NCBI GenBank assembly: GCA_945889235.1
Contig: CAMDBK010000194.1
Coordinates: 1-5,990 of the forward strand
Source: Chitinophaga pinensis
GTDB taxonomy: Bacteria; Bacteroidota; Bacteroidia; SXHM01
Length of the DNA: 5,990 nucleotides
Direction of reading: 5' to 3'
The position numbers and the translations under genes were made by a program. This document shows positions 1 through 5,990 of the stretch, piece after piece; position 1 is the first letter of the stretch, and each line of letters starts with the position of its first letter. The notes beneath the pieces were generated by a model. That model made no database searches, was not told the origin of the DNA, and saw only the letters and a program-made list of their open reading frames with translations.

Positions 1-1
1 C

Positions 2-967
2 GCACAGTTGGCAGGTTTCGACACGATGGTTAAACTTTCAGCAGAAGCAAAAATTGCAGTTATTGAAGGTGATGAATACCTCAGTTCGCCCATCGACCGC
101 AGACCGAAGTTCCATCTCTACAAACCTGACATCGCCATTCTCAGCGGCATTGCCTGGGACCATATCAATGTGTTCCCCACCTTTGATAATTATGTGGAGC
201 AGTTCCGCATTTTTGTAAACCTGATTACTGAAAATGGTGTGCTTGTTTATTGCGAAAATGATGCAGAAGTAAAAAAGGTAGCAGAAGAAACAACCAACAA
301 AATCAAGAGACTACCCTACTCCGTTCCTGCTCATAAAATTGAAGATGGTATTACATATTTATTGATTGGAGACAGTGGACTATCGACTATGGACTGTGGA
401 CTCGAAATCTTCGGCAATCACAATCTGATGAACTTAAACGGTGCCCGTTTAGTCTGCAACCAAATTGGAGTTACAGACCAGATGTTTTACGAAGCAATTC
501 AAACATTCAAAGGCGCATCCAACCGTTTAGAGTTGCTTTTTAAAAACGACAACACTACTATTTTTCGCGACTTTGCCCATTCACCTTCCAAGCTAAAAGC
601 CACTACAGCAGCAGTAAAAGAACAATATCCAAATCGCAAACTGATTGCTTGCATGGAACTGCACACCTTCAGCAGCCTGAACGAAAATTTTCTTGCTGAA
701 TACAAAGGTGCTATGGATAAAGCAGATGTTGCCATCGTGTATTACAACCCTCACACCATTGAACACAAAAAACTAAAACCCATTACAACCGAACAAGTGA
801 AAAATGCCTTTGCCCGAAATGATTTACAGGTATTTACCAATTCGCAAGAGCTTATGAACACCTTGAAAACAGAGAGCTTCCACAACACCAATCTACTTTT
901 AATGAGCTCAGGAAATTATGACGGTGTTGATGTAAAGAACATTGCTACTATCTTTGGGCTGAAATAA
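2..967 (+). CDS. Mur ligase family protein, Mpl-like (UDP-MurNAc:peptide ligase), 5' end missing
   Basis: C-terminal portion of a cytoplasmic ATP-dependent Mur ligase. The reading frame is open to the left edge, so the true start and the N-terminal domain with the P-loop lie outside; about 322 residues remain, whereas the family usually has about 450. Visible landmarks of the central ATPase domain are EGDEY (bases 65-79), the AWDH segment (about 152-163) and GNHN followed by an Asn/Gly-rich helix (about 412-440). The C-terminal ligase domain begins near ASNRLELL (about 517-540) and contains DFAHSP (569-586), the counterpart of DDFAHHP in E. coli Mpl and of YAHTP in MurE. Near the end, LLLMSSGNYDGVD matches the Mpl ILVMSNGGFGG region. 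Mpl joins UDP-MurNAc to the tripeptide L-Ala-D-Glu-meso-DAP salvaged from peptidoglycan. Similar Bacteroidota genes are often labelled simply 'peptidoglycan synthetase', and the exact substrate cannot be settled from this part. It ends with TAA. The family call is strong; Mpl rather than another Mur ligase is likely. Confidence 0.88.
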   Translation, partial: AQLAGFDTMVKLSAEAKIAVIEGDEYLSSPIDRRPKFHLYKPDIAILSGIAWDHINVFPTFDNYVEQFRIFVNLITENGVLVYCENDAEVKKVAEETTNKIKRLPYSVPAHKIEDGITYLLIGDSGLSTMDCGLEIFGNHNLMNLNGARLVCNQIGVTDQMFYEAIQTFKGASNRLELLFKNDNTTIFRDFAHSPSKLKATTAAVKEQYPNRKLIACMELHTFSSLNENFLAEYKGAMDKADVAIVYYNPHTIEHKKLKPITTEQVKNAFARNDLQVFTNSQELMNTLKTESFHNTNLLLMSSGNYDGVDVKNIATIFGLK

Positions 968-973
968 ATTTTC

Positions 974-1034
974 GTCACCCTGAACTTGTTTCAGGGTCTC
1001 ATTTTAAGAGATGCTGAAACAAGTTCAGCATGAC
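974..1034. repeat. Double-hairpin inverted repeat (REP-like intergenic element)
   Basis: Two 26-base arms (974-999 and 1009-1034) are inverted copies of each other, matching at 22 of 26 positions around a 9-base centre. Each arm is itself a perfect hairpin. Bases 977-997 form an 8-bp stem (ACCCTGAA with TTCAGGGT) and loop CTTGT; bases 1011-1031 form an 8-bp stem (ATGCTGAA with TTCAGCAT) and loop ACAAG. The four differences between the arms fall in the stems, in pairs that keep each local hairpin intact. The two loops are exact reverse complements. The element starts 6 bases after the Mur ligase stop and ends 26 bases before the AsmA start. From memory, very similar intergenic palindromes recur in many Bacteroidota genomes; I cannot verify copies here. 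It could be a REP/MITE-type element, an mRNA 3'-end stabiliser or a weak terminator. Neither hairpin is followed by a proper T-run. Confidence 0.85.
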
Positions 1035-1060
1035 TTGACTGATAAAACAAAAAATAAACC

Positions 1061-3742
1061 ATGAAAAAAGTCCTCCTCATTATCGGAATTGTATTCGCAC
1101 TCTTGTTAGGCGCTGCCGTTGTTCTCCCCTTCATTTACAAAGACAAAATAATTGCACTGGTAAAAGATGAAGCCAACAAAAACCTTAATGCCAAAATCAA
1201 TTTTGGTGACGTTGGTTTATCACTTATTTCTTCTTTTCCTGATTTCAGAATTTGCATGGAAAAACTTTCCATTGAAGGAATCAATGAGTTTGAAGGCGAC
1301 ACGCTGGCATTCATTAAAGAACTGAATTTGGATGTTGATATCATGAGTGTGATCAACGGAAAAGAGATTGGTATCAATGCCATAATTCTTGATGCACCAA
1401 GAATTAATGCACACGTTCTGAAAGACGGTAAAGCCAGTTGGGATATTACCAAACCTTCTGCAGATACTGCTGCAGCTGTACCTTCCGAGCCTTCTAAGTT
1501 TTCTCTCAAACTGAAAAAACTAAAAATAGATAACGGTGTTATTAGATATCAGGATGATGAAGGCGGTATATCAGTTGTGATGCGGACTATTGATATAATA
1601 CTTAAAGGCGACATGACACAGGACAATACTTCATTGAATACCGAAACTTCCATTTATTCTATGGATGTGGTGATGGACGGAGTAAAATACCTGAGCAAAA
1701 CCAATGTTGAATTGAAAGCCGCTATTGATGCAGATTTAAAAAACTCACGTTACACATTTAAAGAAAATGAATTGCGCCTCAACAACCTGTTTCTTGGCTT
1801 TGATGGCTGGATTGCAATGCCTGCTGAAGATATTGATATGGACATGAAATTCAGCGCGAAGAAAACAGATTTCAAAAATATTCTTTCCCTTATTCCTGCT
1901 GTGTATTCCAAAGATTTTGAAAAAGTAAAGACAGAAGGAAAACTTGCGTTGGATGGTTTTGCAAAAGGTCGCTACAATGATAAAATGCTGCCTGCCTTTG
2001 GCTTGAAAATTCTGGTAGAGAATGCGATGTTCAAATATCCTGATTTGCCCAAACAGGTTGACAATATCAACATTGATGTGAAGATTGATAACCCCGGAAT
2101 TGATGCAGACAAAACGGTGATTGACATCAGCAAATTCAATTTTAAAATCGCAGAAAATCCTGTAGAGATGAAGTTCTTAATTAAGACACCTGTTTCTGAC
2201 CCCGACATTGATGGGAAAATTGCCGGAAAGATTGATTTGACTAGCCTAAAAGATGTAATGCCGTTGGATGAAGGCGCTGAATTGAACGGAAAAATTATTG
2301 CAGACATTTTGCTGAAAGGAAAAAAATCTTCAATCGATAACAAGCGCTATCAGGACTTTGAAGCCAAAGGTGAATTCATTGCAATGGACATGAAATATGC
2401 TGCAAAAGATTTACCACAGGCAGTTGACATCAAATACGCTCAACTGAAGTTCACTCCTGCTTATGTTGAACTTGCTTCGTTTGATTCCAAAATCGGAAAG
2501 AGTGATTTTAAAGCAAACGGAAAAATTGAAAACTTCCTTGATTACGCTTTTACAGACAACGGTTTACTGACTGGAAATTTCAATCTTACTTCTAACCTCA
2601 TTGACTTAAATGAGTTTATGGGTGGTGAAGAAACAGCCGCTGCAACGCCTGACACATCTTCAATTTCGGTGATTGATGTTCCCGCAAATATTGACTTCAC
2701 ACTTACTTCTGCTATTGGAAAACTGCTCTACGACAATATTGAAATGAGTAATGTAAAAGGCAAAATCACACTAAAAGAGAAGAAAGTTGCATTAAACAAT
2801 TTAGACATGAACCTGATGGATGGCTCAATGAATTTAAGTGGAAGCTATGATGTAAAAGACATCAAAAAACCGTTGATTGATTTTGATATTGCTGCAAATG
2901 ATTTTGACATTACCAAAACGTTCAACACATTTAACACTGTTCAAACGCTTGCCCCTGTTGGCAAATACGCGAAAGGAAAATTTTCTTCTTCTTTGAAATT
3001 CAAAACAGAATTGAATAACAAAATGGAACCTGTTCTTACAACCTTATCCGGTGGCGGAAAATTGAGCACCAATAAAGTTACGCTTGAAGGATTTGCGCCC
3101 ATCAACAAAGTAGCGGATGCATTGAAAATGGAGAAACTTAAAAAGCAGGAACTGAATAATATCTCTCTTGATTTTCAGTTTGTAAATGGCCGTGTACAGG
3201 TTGAACCGTTTGATGTGGCGTTTGCCGGATTTAAAACAAAAATTGGCGGCAGTACAGGCTTTGACCAGACGATTGACTATGTGATGAACTTTGAAATTCC
3301 GCGTTCTGAATTTGGCGGACAAGCCAATGCTGTTCTTGACAATCTGGTTTCTCAGGCAAATGCAAAAGGCGCAGGAGTAAATGTTGGCGACAAAATAAAC
3401 GTGAATGCTTTAATAGGTGGAACTGTAACTAACCCAACCGTAAAGACAGGTCTGAAAGATGCCGCCAATAATGTGATGGATGATTTGAAAAAACGTGCGG
3501 AAGAAGAATTACAGAAACAAAAAGAAGCACTGGAAAACAAAGCTCGCGAAGAAGCGGATAAGTTGAAAAATCAGGCGGAACAAAAAGTAAAAGAAGAAGC
3601 GGATAAACTAAAACAGGAAGCCGAGAAAAAGAAAAAGGAACTGGAAGATAAAGCAAAACAGGAAGCTGAAAAAGCCAAGAAAGCTGCTGAGAAAAAAGCC
3701 AAGGAAGAGGCTGAGAAAAAATTGAAAGGATTATTTAAATAA
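1061..3742 (+). CDS. AsmA-like protein with N-terminal membrane anchor and charged helical tail
   Basis: An 893-residue protein of the AsmA superfamily, whose members (AsmA, TamB, YhdP and others) are anchored in the inner membrane and span the periplasm as long beta-rich grooves, with roles in outer-membrane assembly or phospholipid transport in proteobacteria. Residues 4-25 form one hydrophobic segment after MKK, with no signal peptidase site apparent. Next comes the AsmA N-terminal region with the typical start (anchor, then short helix and beta strands). Long alternating beta-strand sequence rich in D, K, I and N follows. Ala/Pro/Ser/Thr-rich linkers lie near residues 132-146 and 520-540. 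The C-terminal AsmA-like region (about 540-800) includes GGGKLSTNKVTLEG near 664 and FVNGRVQVEPFDV near 705, both characteristic. Residues 809-893 are an extreme Lys/Glu helix, listed separately. The start is set by the anchor; upstream is A-rich with no Shine-Dalgarno. The gene lies 9 bases before the OmpA-family gene, suggesting one transcript. The substrate is unknown. Confidence 0.9.
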   Translation: MKKVLLIIGIVFALLLGAAVVLPFIYKDKIIALVKDEANKNLNAKINFGDVGLSLISSFPDFRICMEKLSIEGINEFEGDTLAFIKELNLDVDIMSVINGKEIGINAIILDAPRINAHVLKDGKASWDITKPSADTAAAVPSEPSKFSLKLKKLKIDNGVIRYQDDEGGISVVMRTIDIILKGDMTQDNTSLNTETSIYSMDVVMDGVKYLSKTNVELKAAIDADLKNSRYTFKENELRLNNLFLGFDGWIAMPAEDIDMDMKFSAKKTDFKNILSLIPAVYSKDFEKVKTEGKLALDGFAKGRYNDKMLPAFGLKILVENAMFKYPDLPKQVDNINIDVKIDNPGIDADKTVIDISKFNFKIAENPVEMKFLIKTPVSDPDIDGKIAGKIDLTSLKDVMPLDEGAELNGKIIADILLKGKKSSIDNKRYQDFEAKGEFIAMDMKYAAKDLPQAVDIKYAQLKFTPAYVELASFDSKIGKSDFKANGKIENFLDYAFTDNGLLTGNFNLTSNLIDLNEFMGGEETAAATPDTSSISVIDVPANIDFTLTSAIGKLLYDNIEMSNVKGKITLKEKKVALNNLDMNLMDGSMNLSGSYDVKDIKKPLIDFDIAANDFDITKTFNTFNTVQTLAPVGKYAKGKFSSSLKFKTELNNKMEPVLTTLSGGGKLSTNKVTLEGFAPINKVADALKMEKLKKQELNNISLDFQFVNGRVQVEPFDVAFAGFKTKIGGSTGFDQTIDYVMNFEIPRSEFGGQANAVLDNLVSQANAKGAGVNVGDKINVNALIGGTVTNPTVKTGLKDAANNVMDDLKKRAEEELQKQKEALENKAREEADKLKNQAEQKVKEEADKLKQEAEKKKKELEDKAKQEAEKAKKAAEKKAKEEAEKKLKGLFK
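3497..3721 (+). repeat. Five gapless 15-residue units forming the charged tail of the AsmA-like protein
   Basis: Residues 813-887 of the AsmA-like protein split into five consecutive 15-residue units with no gaps, loosely fitting xxEEADKLKxEAEKx and followed by LKGLFK. Units two and three are the most alike and share the 14-base identical string GAAGAAGCGGATAA at 3548-3561 and 3593-3606, exactly 45 bases apart. The other units have diverged at DNA level but keep the pattern. Almost every position is K, E, A, Q, D or L, and there are no prolines or glycines, so a long continuous helix of roughly 75 residues is expected. It would be a coiled coil or a single alpha helix stabilised by Lys-Glu pairs. 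Confidence 0.8.
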
Positions 3743-3751
3743 TCTTGTTTA

Positions 3752-5794
3752 ATGTTTAAAGTTCAACGTTTAAAATTCTCACTTCTTTGCGCCTTTGCGC
3801 CTTTGCGAGCAATTTTATTTTTCTTTCTTCTTTTAACTTGTCTTTATTCTTCAGCCCAGGAAATTACCCCGTGTGACCTTCCCGAAAATAAAAAAGCACA
3901 AAATATTTTTGAGGAAGCAATGGCAGAAAAAAAACCTTCTGTCCGCAGGCAATTGCTGGAGCAGGTGATTGAAATGGAACCGGAACATTACCAGGCACGT
4001 TACCAGTTTGCTTATGAAAATATAAAACTTGCTGAGCGCGACCCGATGGGAAGTTATGGCTTTGCTGCAAAGCACCTGGAACAGGTAATTAAAGACTGTC
4101 CAAACTATCATCCGTATCCCTATTACTACCTCGGAAGTCTTGCCATGGGAAAAAAGAATTACGAGAAAGCGGTGGAATATTTCAACAAGTTTCTTAAACT
4201 GGAATATGCTAATGTCAGTGATTATCCGAAGGATTACGAGAAACGAATAGAAGAAGTTGAACAATTAAAAAAGGATGCAGAGTTCTATGCCAATGTTTAC
4301 AAAAATCCAGTTCCCTTCGAACCGAAAGTGGTGCTCGGCATTTCTACCAATGCCAATGAATACCTTGGAATTATTTCTCCCGACAATGAAATGGCGCTCT
4401 ACATCCGCAATTACGAAAAACTGAAAAGAGGAGACCTTACTCCTAAACTGGTTGAAGAATTCACCATCAGTCGTGCAGTTGGCAATGGTTTTGATAACGG
4501 AGAACCAATGCCACCTCCTTTCAATTTAACTGAAAATGTAGGCGGAGCAACCATTTCAGTCAATAACAAAAAACTATACCTCACCATTTGCAAGATTGAT
4601 ATGGCGGGCTATAAAAACTGTGATATCTACACTTCCGATTTTGTAAATGGCGAATGGACAGAGCCTGTAAGCGTTGGCGAAGGCGTGAATCAGAAAAATT
4701 CTTTTGAAGGGCAGCCCAGCGTTTCAGCAGATGGTAACAACCTGTATTTTGTGAGCATTCGTGAAGATGAAATTGGCACAATTGATAACATGGATTTATA
4801 CAAATCAGAAAAACAAACAGATGGAAAATGGGGAAAAGCAAAAAATCTCGGCACAAAAATCAACACCAGTGGAAACGAGAAATCTCCTTTCATTCATAGC
4901 GATAGTCACACACTTTATTTCTCGTCAGATGGCTTAAAAGGTGTTGGAGGTTTTGATATTTTTTATGCGCGGCAGGACAGCAGTAGCGGCTTTACAACGC
5001 CCGTAAACATTGGGTATCCCATTAACAGCGAAAATGATGATGTAGGTTTTTTTGCAAGTACTGACGGTAAAACTGCTTTCTTTTCAAGCAATGAACTGAA
5101 AACAGGAATTGGCGGTTGGGATATGTATTCTTTTCAGCTTTATAAAGAAGCCCGCCCCGAAATGATGCGCCTTGCAAAAGGCGAGCTGAAAGATGATGGC
5201 GGAAGACCTGTTACCGATGCAAAAATTGAATTGAAAAATATTCAGACCAAAGAAATTCAGCAGGTGGATGTGGATACTATTTCAGGTGAATATGTAGCGG
5301 TGATGAATAAGAATACGGATTACATAATGACTGTGAAAAGCGAAGGTGCAGCCTTTACCTCACAGTTTATTGCAAAGGAAGATACAGCAGTAGTTTCAAC
5401 TCCAAAAATTGTTGAGAAAATTAATTTTGAAGTGAAGAAAATTGAAACGGGTTCAGCCCACCGCATCAACAACATTAATTTTGAAACTAACTCGTATCAG
5501 ATGGATGAAAATTCCAAACTGGTATTGGATGAGTTCATTCTTTTTCTGAAAGAAAATTCTACAATAAAAATCGCTATTCACGGTCATACCGATGATATTG
5601 GAAATGATGCTGACAACATGACTCTGTCGCAAAACCGCGCACAGGCTGTTTACAATTATATTGCGCAAAAAGGAATTGACAAAAGCCGTTTGAGTTACAA
5701 GGGTTTTGGTGAAACAAAATTCTTGGTGCAGAATACTTCAGAAGAAAACCGAGCAAAGAATCGCAGAACGGAATTTGTAATTGTAGAGAAATAA
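3752..5794 (+). CDS. OmpA-family protein: TPR, PD40 propeller, carboxypeptidase-regulatory-like and OmpA domains (PorE-like)
   Basis: A 680-residue exported protein. The signal peptide has hydrophobic core ILFFFLLLTCLY and likely cleavage after SSA35 before Q36. TPR-type helices occupy about residues 46-154. Five PD40/WD40-like propeller blades follow at about 190-235, 260-310, 318-370, 375-425 and 428-463, with signatures such as SADGNNLYFVS, SDSHTLYFSSDG and STDGKTAFFSS. A carboxypeptidase-regulatory-like beta-sandwich spans about 474-545. An OmpA C-terminal domain spans about 572-680, with GHTDDIG and LSQNRAQAV. Asp614 and Arg629 sit 15 apart, as do the diaminopimelate-binding Asp271 and Arg286 of E. 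coli OmpA, so peptidoglycan binding is likely. The order, the five blades and the length resemble PorE of the P. gingivalis type IX secretion system (about 670 residues), but Bacteroidota carry many paralogues of this architecture, so a secretion role is only a possibility. PorE is a lipoprotein; here C30 follows LLT, a poor lipobox. The 5' DNA is repeat-like, and TTG at 3803 is an alternative start that keeps a good signal peptide. Probably co-transcribed with the AsmA-like gene. Confidence 0.9.
   Translation: MFKVQRLKFSLLCAFAPLRAILFFFLLLTCLYSSAQEITPCDLPENKKAQNIFEEAMAEKKPSVRRQLLEQVIEMEPEHYQARYQFAYENIKLAERDPMGSYGFAAKHLEQVIKDCPNYHPYPYYYLGSLAMGKKNYEKAVEYFNKFLKLEYANVSDYPKDYEKRIEEVEQLKKDAEFYANVYKNPVPFEPKVVLGISTNANEYLGIISPDNEMALYIRNYEKLKRGDLTPKLVEEFTISRAVGNGFDNGEPMPPPFNLTENVGGATISVNNKKLYLTICKIDMAGYKNCDIYTSDFVNGEWTEPVSVGEGVNQKNSFEGQPSVSADGNNLYFVSIREDEIGTIDNMDLYKSEKQTDGKWGKAKNLGTKINTSGNEKSPFIHSDSHTLYFSSDGLKGVGGFDIFYARQDSSSGFTTPVNIGYPINSENDDVGFFASTDGKTAFFSSNELKTGIGGWDMYSFQLYKEARPEMMRLAKGELKDDGGRPVTDAKIELKNIQTKEIQQVDVDTISGEYVAVMNKNTDYIMTVKSEGAAFTSQFIAKEDTAVVSTPKIVEKINFEVKKIETGSAHRINNINFETNSYQMDENSKLVLDEFILFLKENSTIKIAIHGHTDDIGNDADNMTLSQNRAQAVYNYIAQKGIDKSRLSYKGFGETKFLVQNTSEENRAKNRRTEFVIVEK
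3754..3808. repeat. Short repeats overlapping the start of the OmpA-family gene
   Basis: Two copies of GTTTAAA (3754-3760 and 3768-3774) flank GTTCAAC, and then three tandem 8-base units CTTTGCGC, CTTTGCGC, CTTTGCGA run at 3785-3808. The 8-base unit is not a multiple of three, so copy-number change would shift the frame between the ATG at 3752 and the rest of the gene. This stretch encodes residues 1-19, the whole region before the hydrophobic signal core. From memory, both motif types are common as noncoding repeats between genes in Bacteroidota, which suggests intergenic repeat DNA that has become, or merely appears to be, coding. Confidence 0.65.
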
Positions 5795-5796
5795 TA

Positions 5797-5990
5797 TCAA
5801 GCTTTATTTTCCAGCATTCCAAGATAACTGCTGTAACGCGACATACTGATTTCTCCTCTCTCAACAGCAGCTTTAACAGCGCATTCCGGCTCACTCACAT
5901 GTTTGCAATTATAGTACTTACACCTTGATAATTTCTTCAGCATTTCGGGAAAATAATGCGCAAGTTCTCCGTCTTCCAATCCGGTTAAAC
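5797..5990 (-). CDS. rsgA: Ribosome small-subunit-dependent GTPase A (RsgA), C-terminal end only
   Basis: Last 64 or so residues of RsgA (YjeQ/YloQ), a circularly permuted GTPase acting in late maturation of the 30S ribosomal subunit in the cytoplasm. The frame is open to the right edge, so the start, OB-fold and GTPase domains lie outside. The visible part begins with LTGLEDGELAHYFPEM, matching the family's conserved ELxHYFPE segment, and continues with the zinc-knuckle motif C-x4-C-x-H-x5-C. The ligands are encoded at 5920-5922 (Cys), 5905-5907 (Cys), 5899-5901 (His) and 5881-5883 (Cys). The following CAVKAAVERGEIS and RYSSYLGMLE segments are the usual RsgA C-terminal helix. The stop is TGA at 5797-5799. 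It converges on the OmpA-family gene with only 2 bases between the stop codons and no obvious terminator in between. A TTG at 5979 could be read as a start but is internal to the gene. Confidence 0.93.
   Translation of the reverse strand, partial: LTGLEDGELAHYFPEMLKKLSRCKYYNCKHVSEPECAVKAAVERGEISMSRYSSYLGMLENKA

Noticed and set aside
977..1005. First hairpin as an intrinsic terminator for the Mur ligase gene
   Set aside because: The 8-bp stem is plausible, but it is followed by CTCATTTTAAG rather than a continuous T-run; kept only as a possible function of the repeat.
1035..1051. TTGACT at 1035-1040 as a -35 promoter element for the AsmA-like gene
   Set aside because: No -10 partner at suitable spacing before the start codon, and Bacteroidota promoters normally use a TTTG / TAnnTTTG pattern, which is not clear here.
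1135..1509. Minus-strand open frames of 64-124 codons inside the AsmA-like gene (also at 1972-2343, 3044-3322, 3352-3656)
   Set aside because: They lie wholly within a strongly supported gene on the other strand, have no recognisable domain, and their composition is that of complemented coding sequence.
3833..3844. Lipobox LLTC around Cys30 of the OmpA-family protein
   Set aside because: Thr directly before Cys is unusual for signal peptidase II, while SSA-Q just downstream is a good signal peptidase I site.
3851..4264. Minus-strand open frames inside the OmpA-family gene (also at 4411-4593, 4581-4893, 5453-5668)
   Set aside because: Shadows of a gene whose domains are clear along its whole length; no family resemblance of their own.
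5574..5894. Minus-strand 106-codon frame spanning the end of the OmpA-family gene and rsgA
   Set aside because: It overlaps the conserved OmpA domain and reads rsgA in the wrong frame; the RsgA zinc motif lies in the other minus-strand frame.
1..5990. CRISPR array, mobile element, toxin-antitoxin or defence cassette
   Set aside because: No spaced direct repeats, transposase or integrase, or small gene pair; coding sequence fills almost the whole window with envelope and ribosome-assembly genes.

Overview
The window looks like ordinary chromosomal DNA from a member of the Bacteroidota. The evidence is AT-rich coding sequence, start codons preceded by A-rich stretches without a Shine-Dalgarno site, a signal peptide ending in the SSA-Q style common in the phylum, and two large envelope proteins with architectures typical of it. 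I cannot name the genus. No transposase, integrase, CRISPR array, tRNA or rRNA is visible.

Layout: (1) bases 2-967, + strand, carry the C-terminal part of a Mur ligase of the Mpl type (cell-wall peptide ligase), cut by the left edge. (2) Bases 968-1060 are an intergenic gap filled largely by a 61-base double-hairpin repeat. (3) Bases 1061-3742, + strand, encode an 893-residue AsmA-like protein with one N-terminal membrane anchor and a highly charged C-terminal helix built from five gapless 15-residue units. (4) After only 9 bases, 3752-5794, + strand, encode a 680-residue exported protein with TPR, five-bladed PD40-type propeller, carboxypeptidase-regulatory-like and OmpA C-terminal domains. 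This is the domain order of PorE, a type IX secretion component of Porphyromonas gingivalis. (5) Bases 5797-5990, - strand, carry the C-terminal end of the ribosome-assembly GTPase RsgA, cut by the right edge and convergent with the OmpA-family gene at a 2-base gap.

The three + strand genes share an envelope theme: peptidoglycan peptide ligation or recycling, an inner-membrane-anchored AsmA protein probably facing the periplasm, and a periplasmic or outer-membrane-associated protein with a peptidoglycan-binding domain. The AsmA and OmpA-family genes are probably co-transcribed. The Mur ligase gene is separated from them by the hairpin repeat and may or may not belong to the same transcript. 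The rsgA gene is functionally unrelated.

I found no clear new multi-gene system. The points most worth a second look are the double-hairpin repeat, whose arm differences are compensated within each hairpin, the 15-residue periodic tail of the AsmA protein, and the repeat-like DNA at the start of the OmpA-family gene, which makes its true start uncertain.
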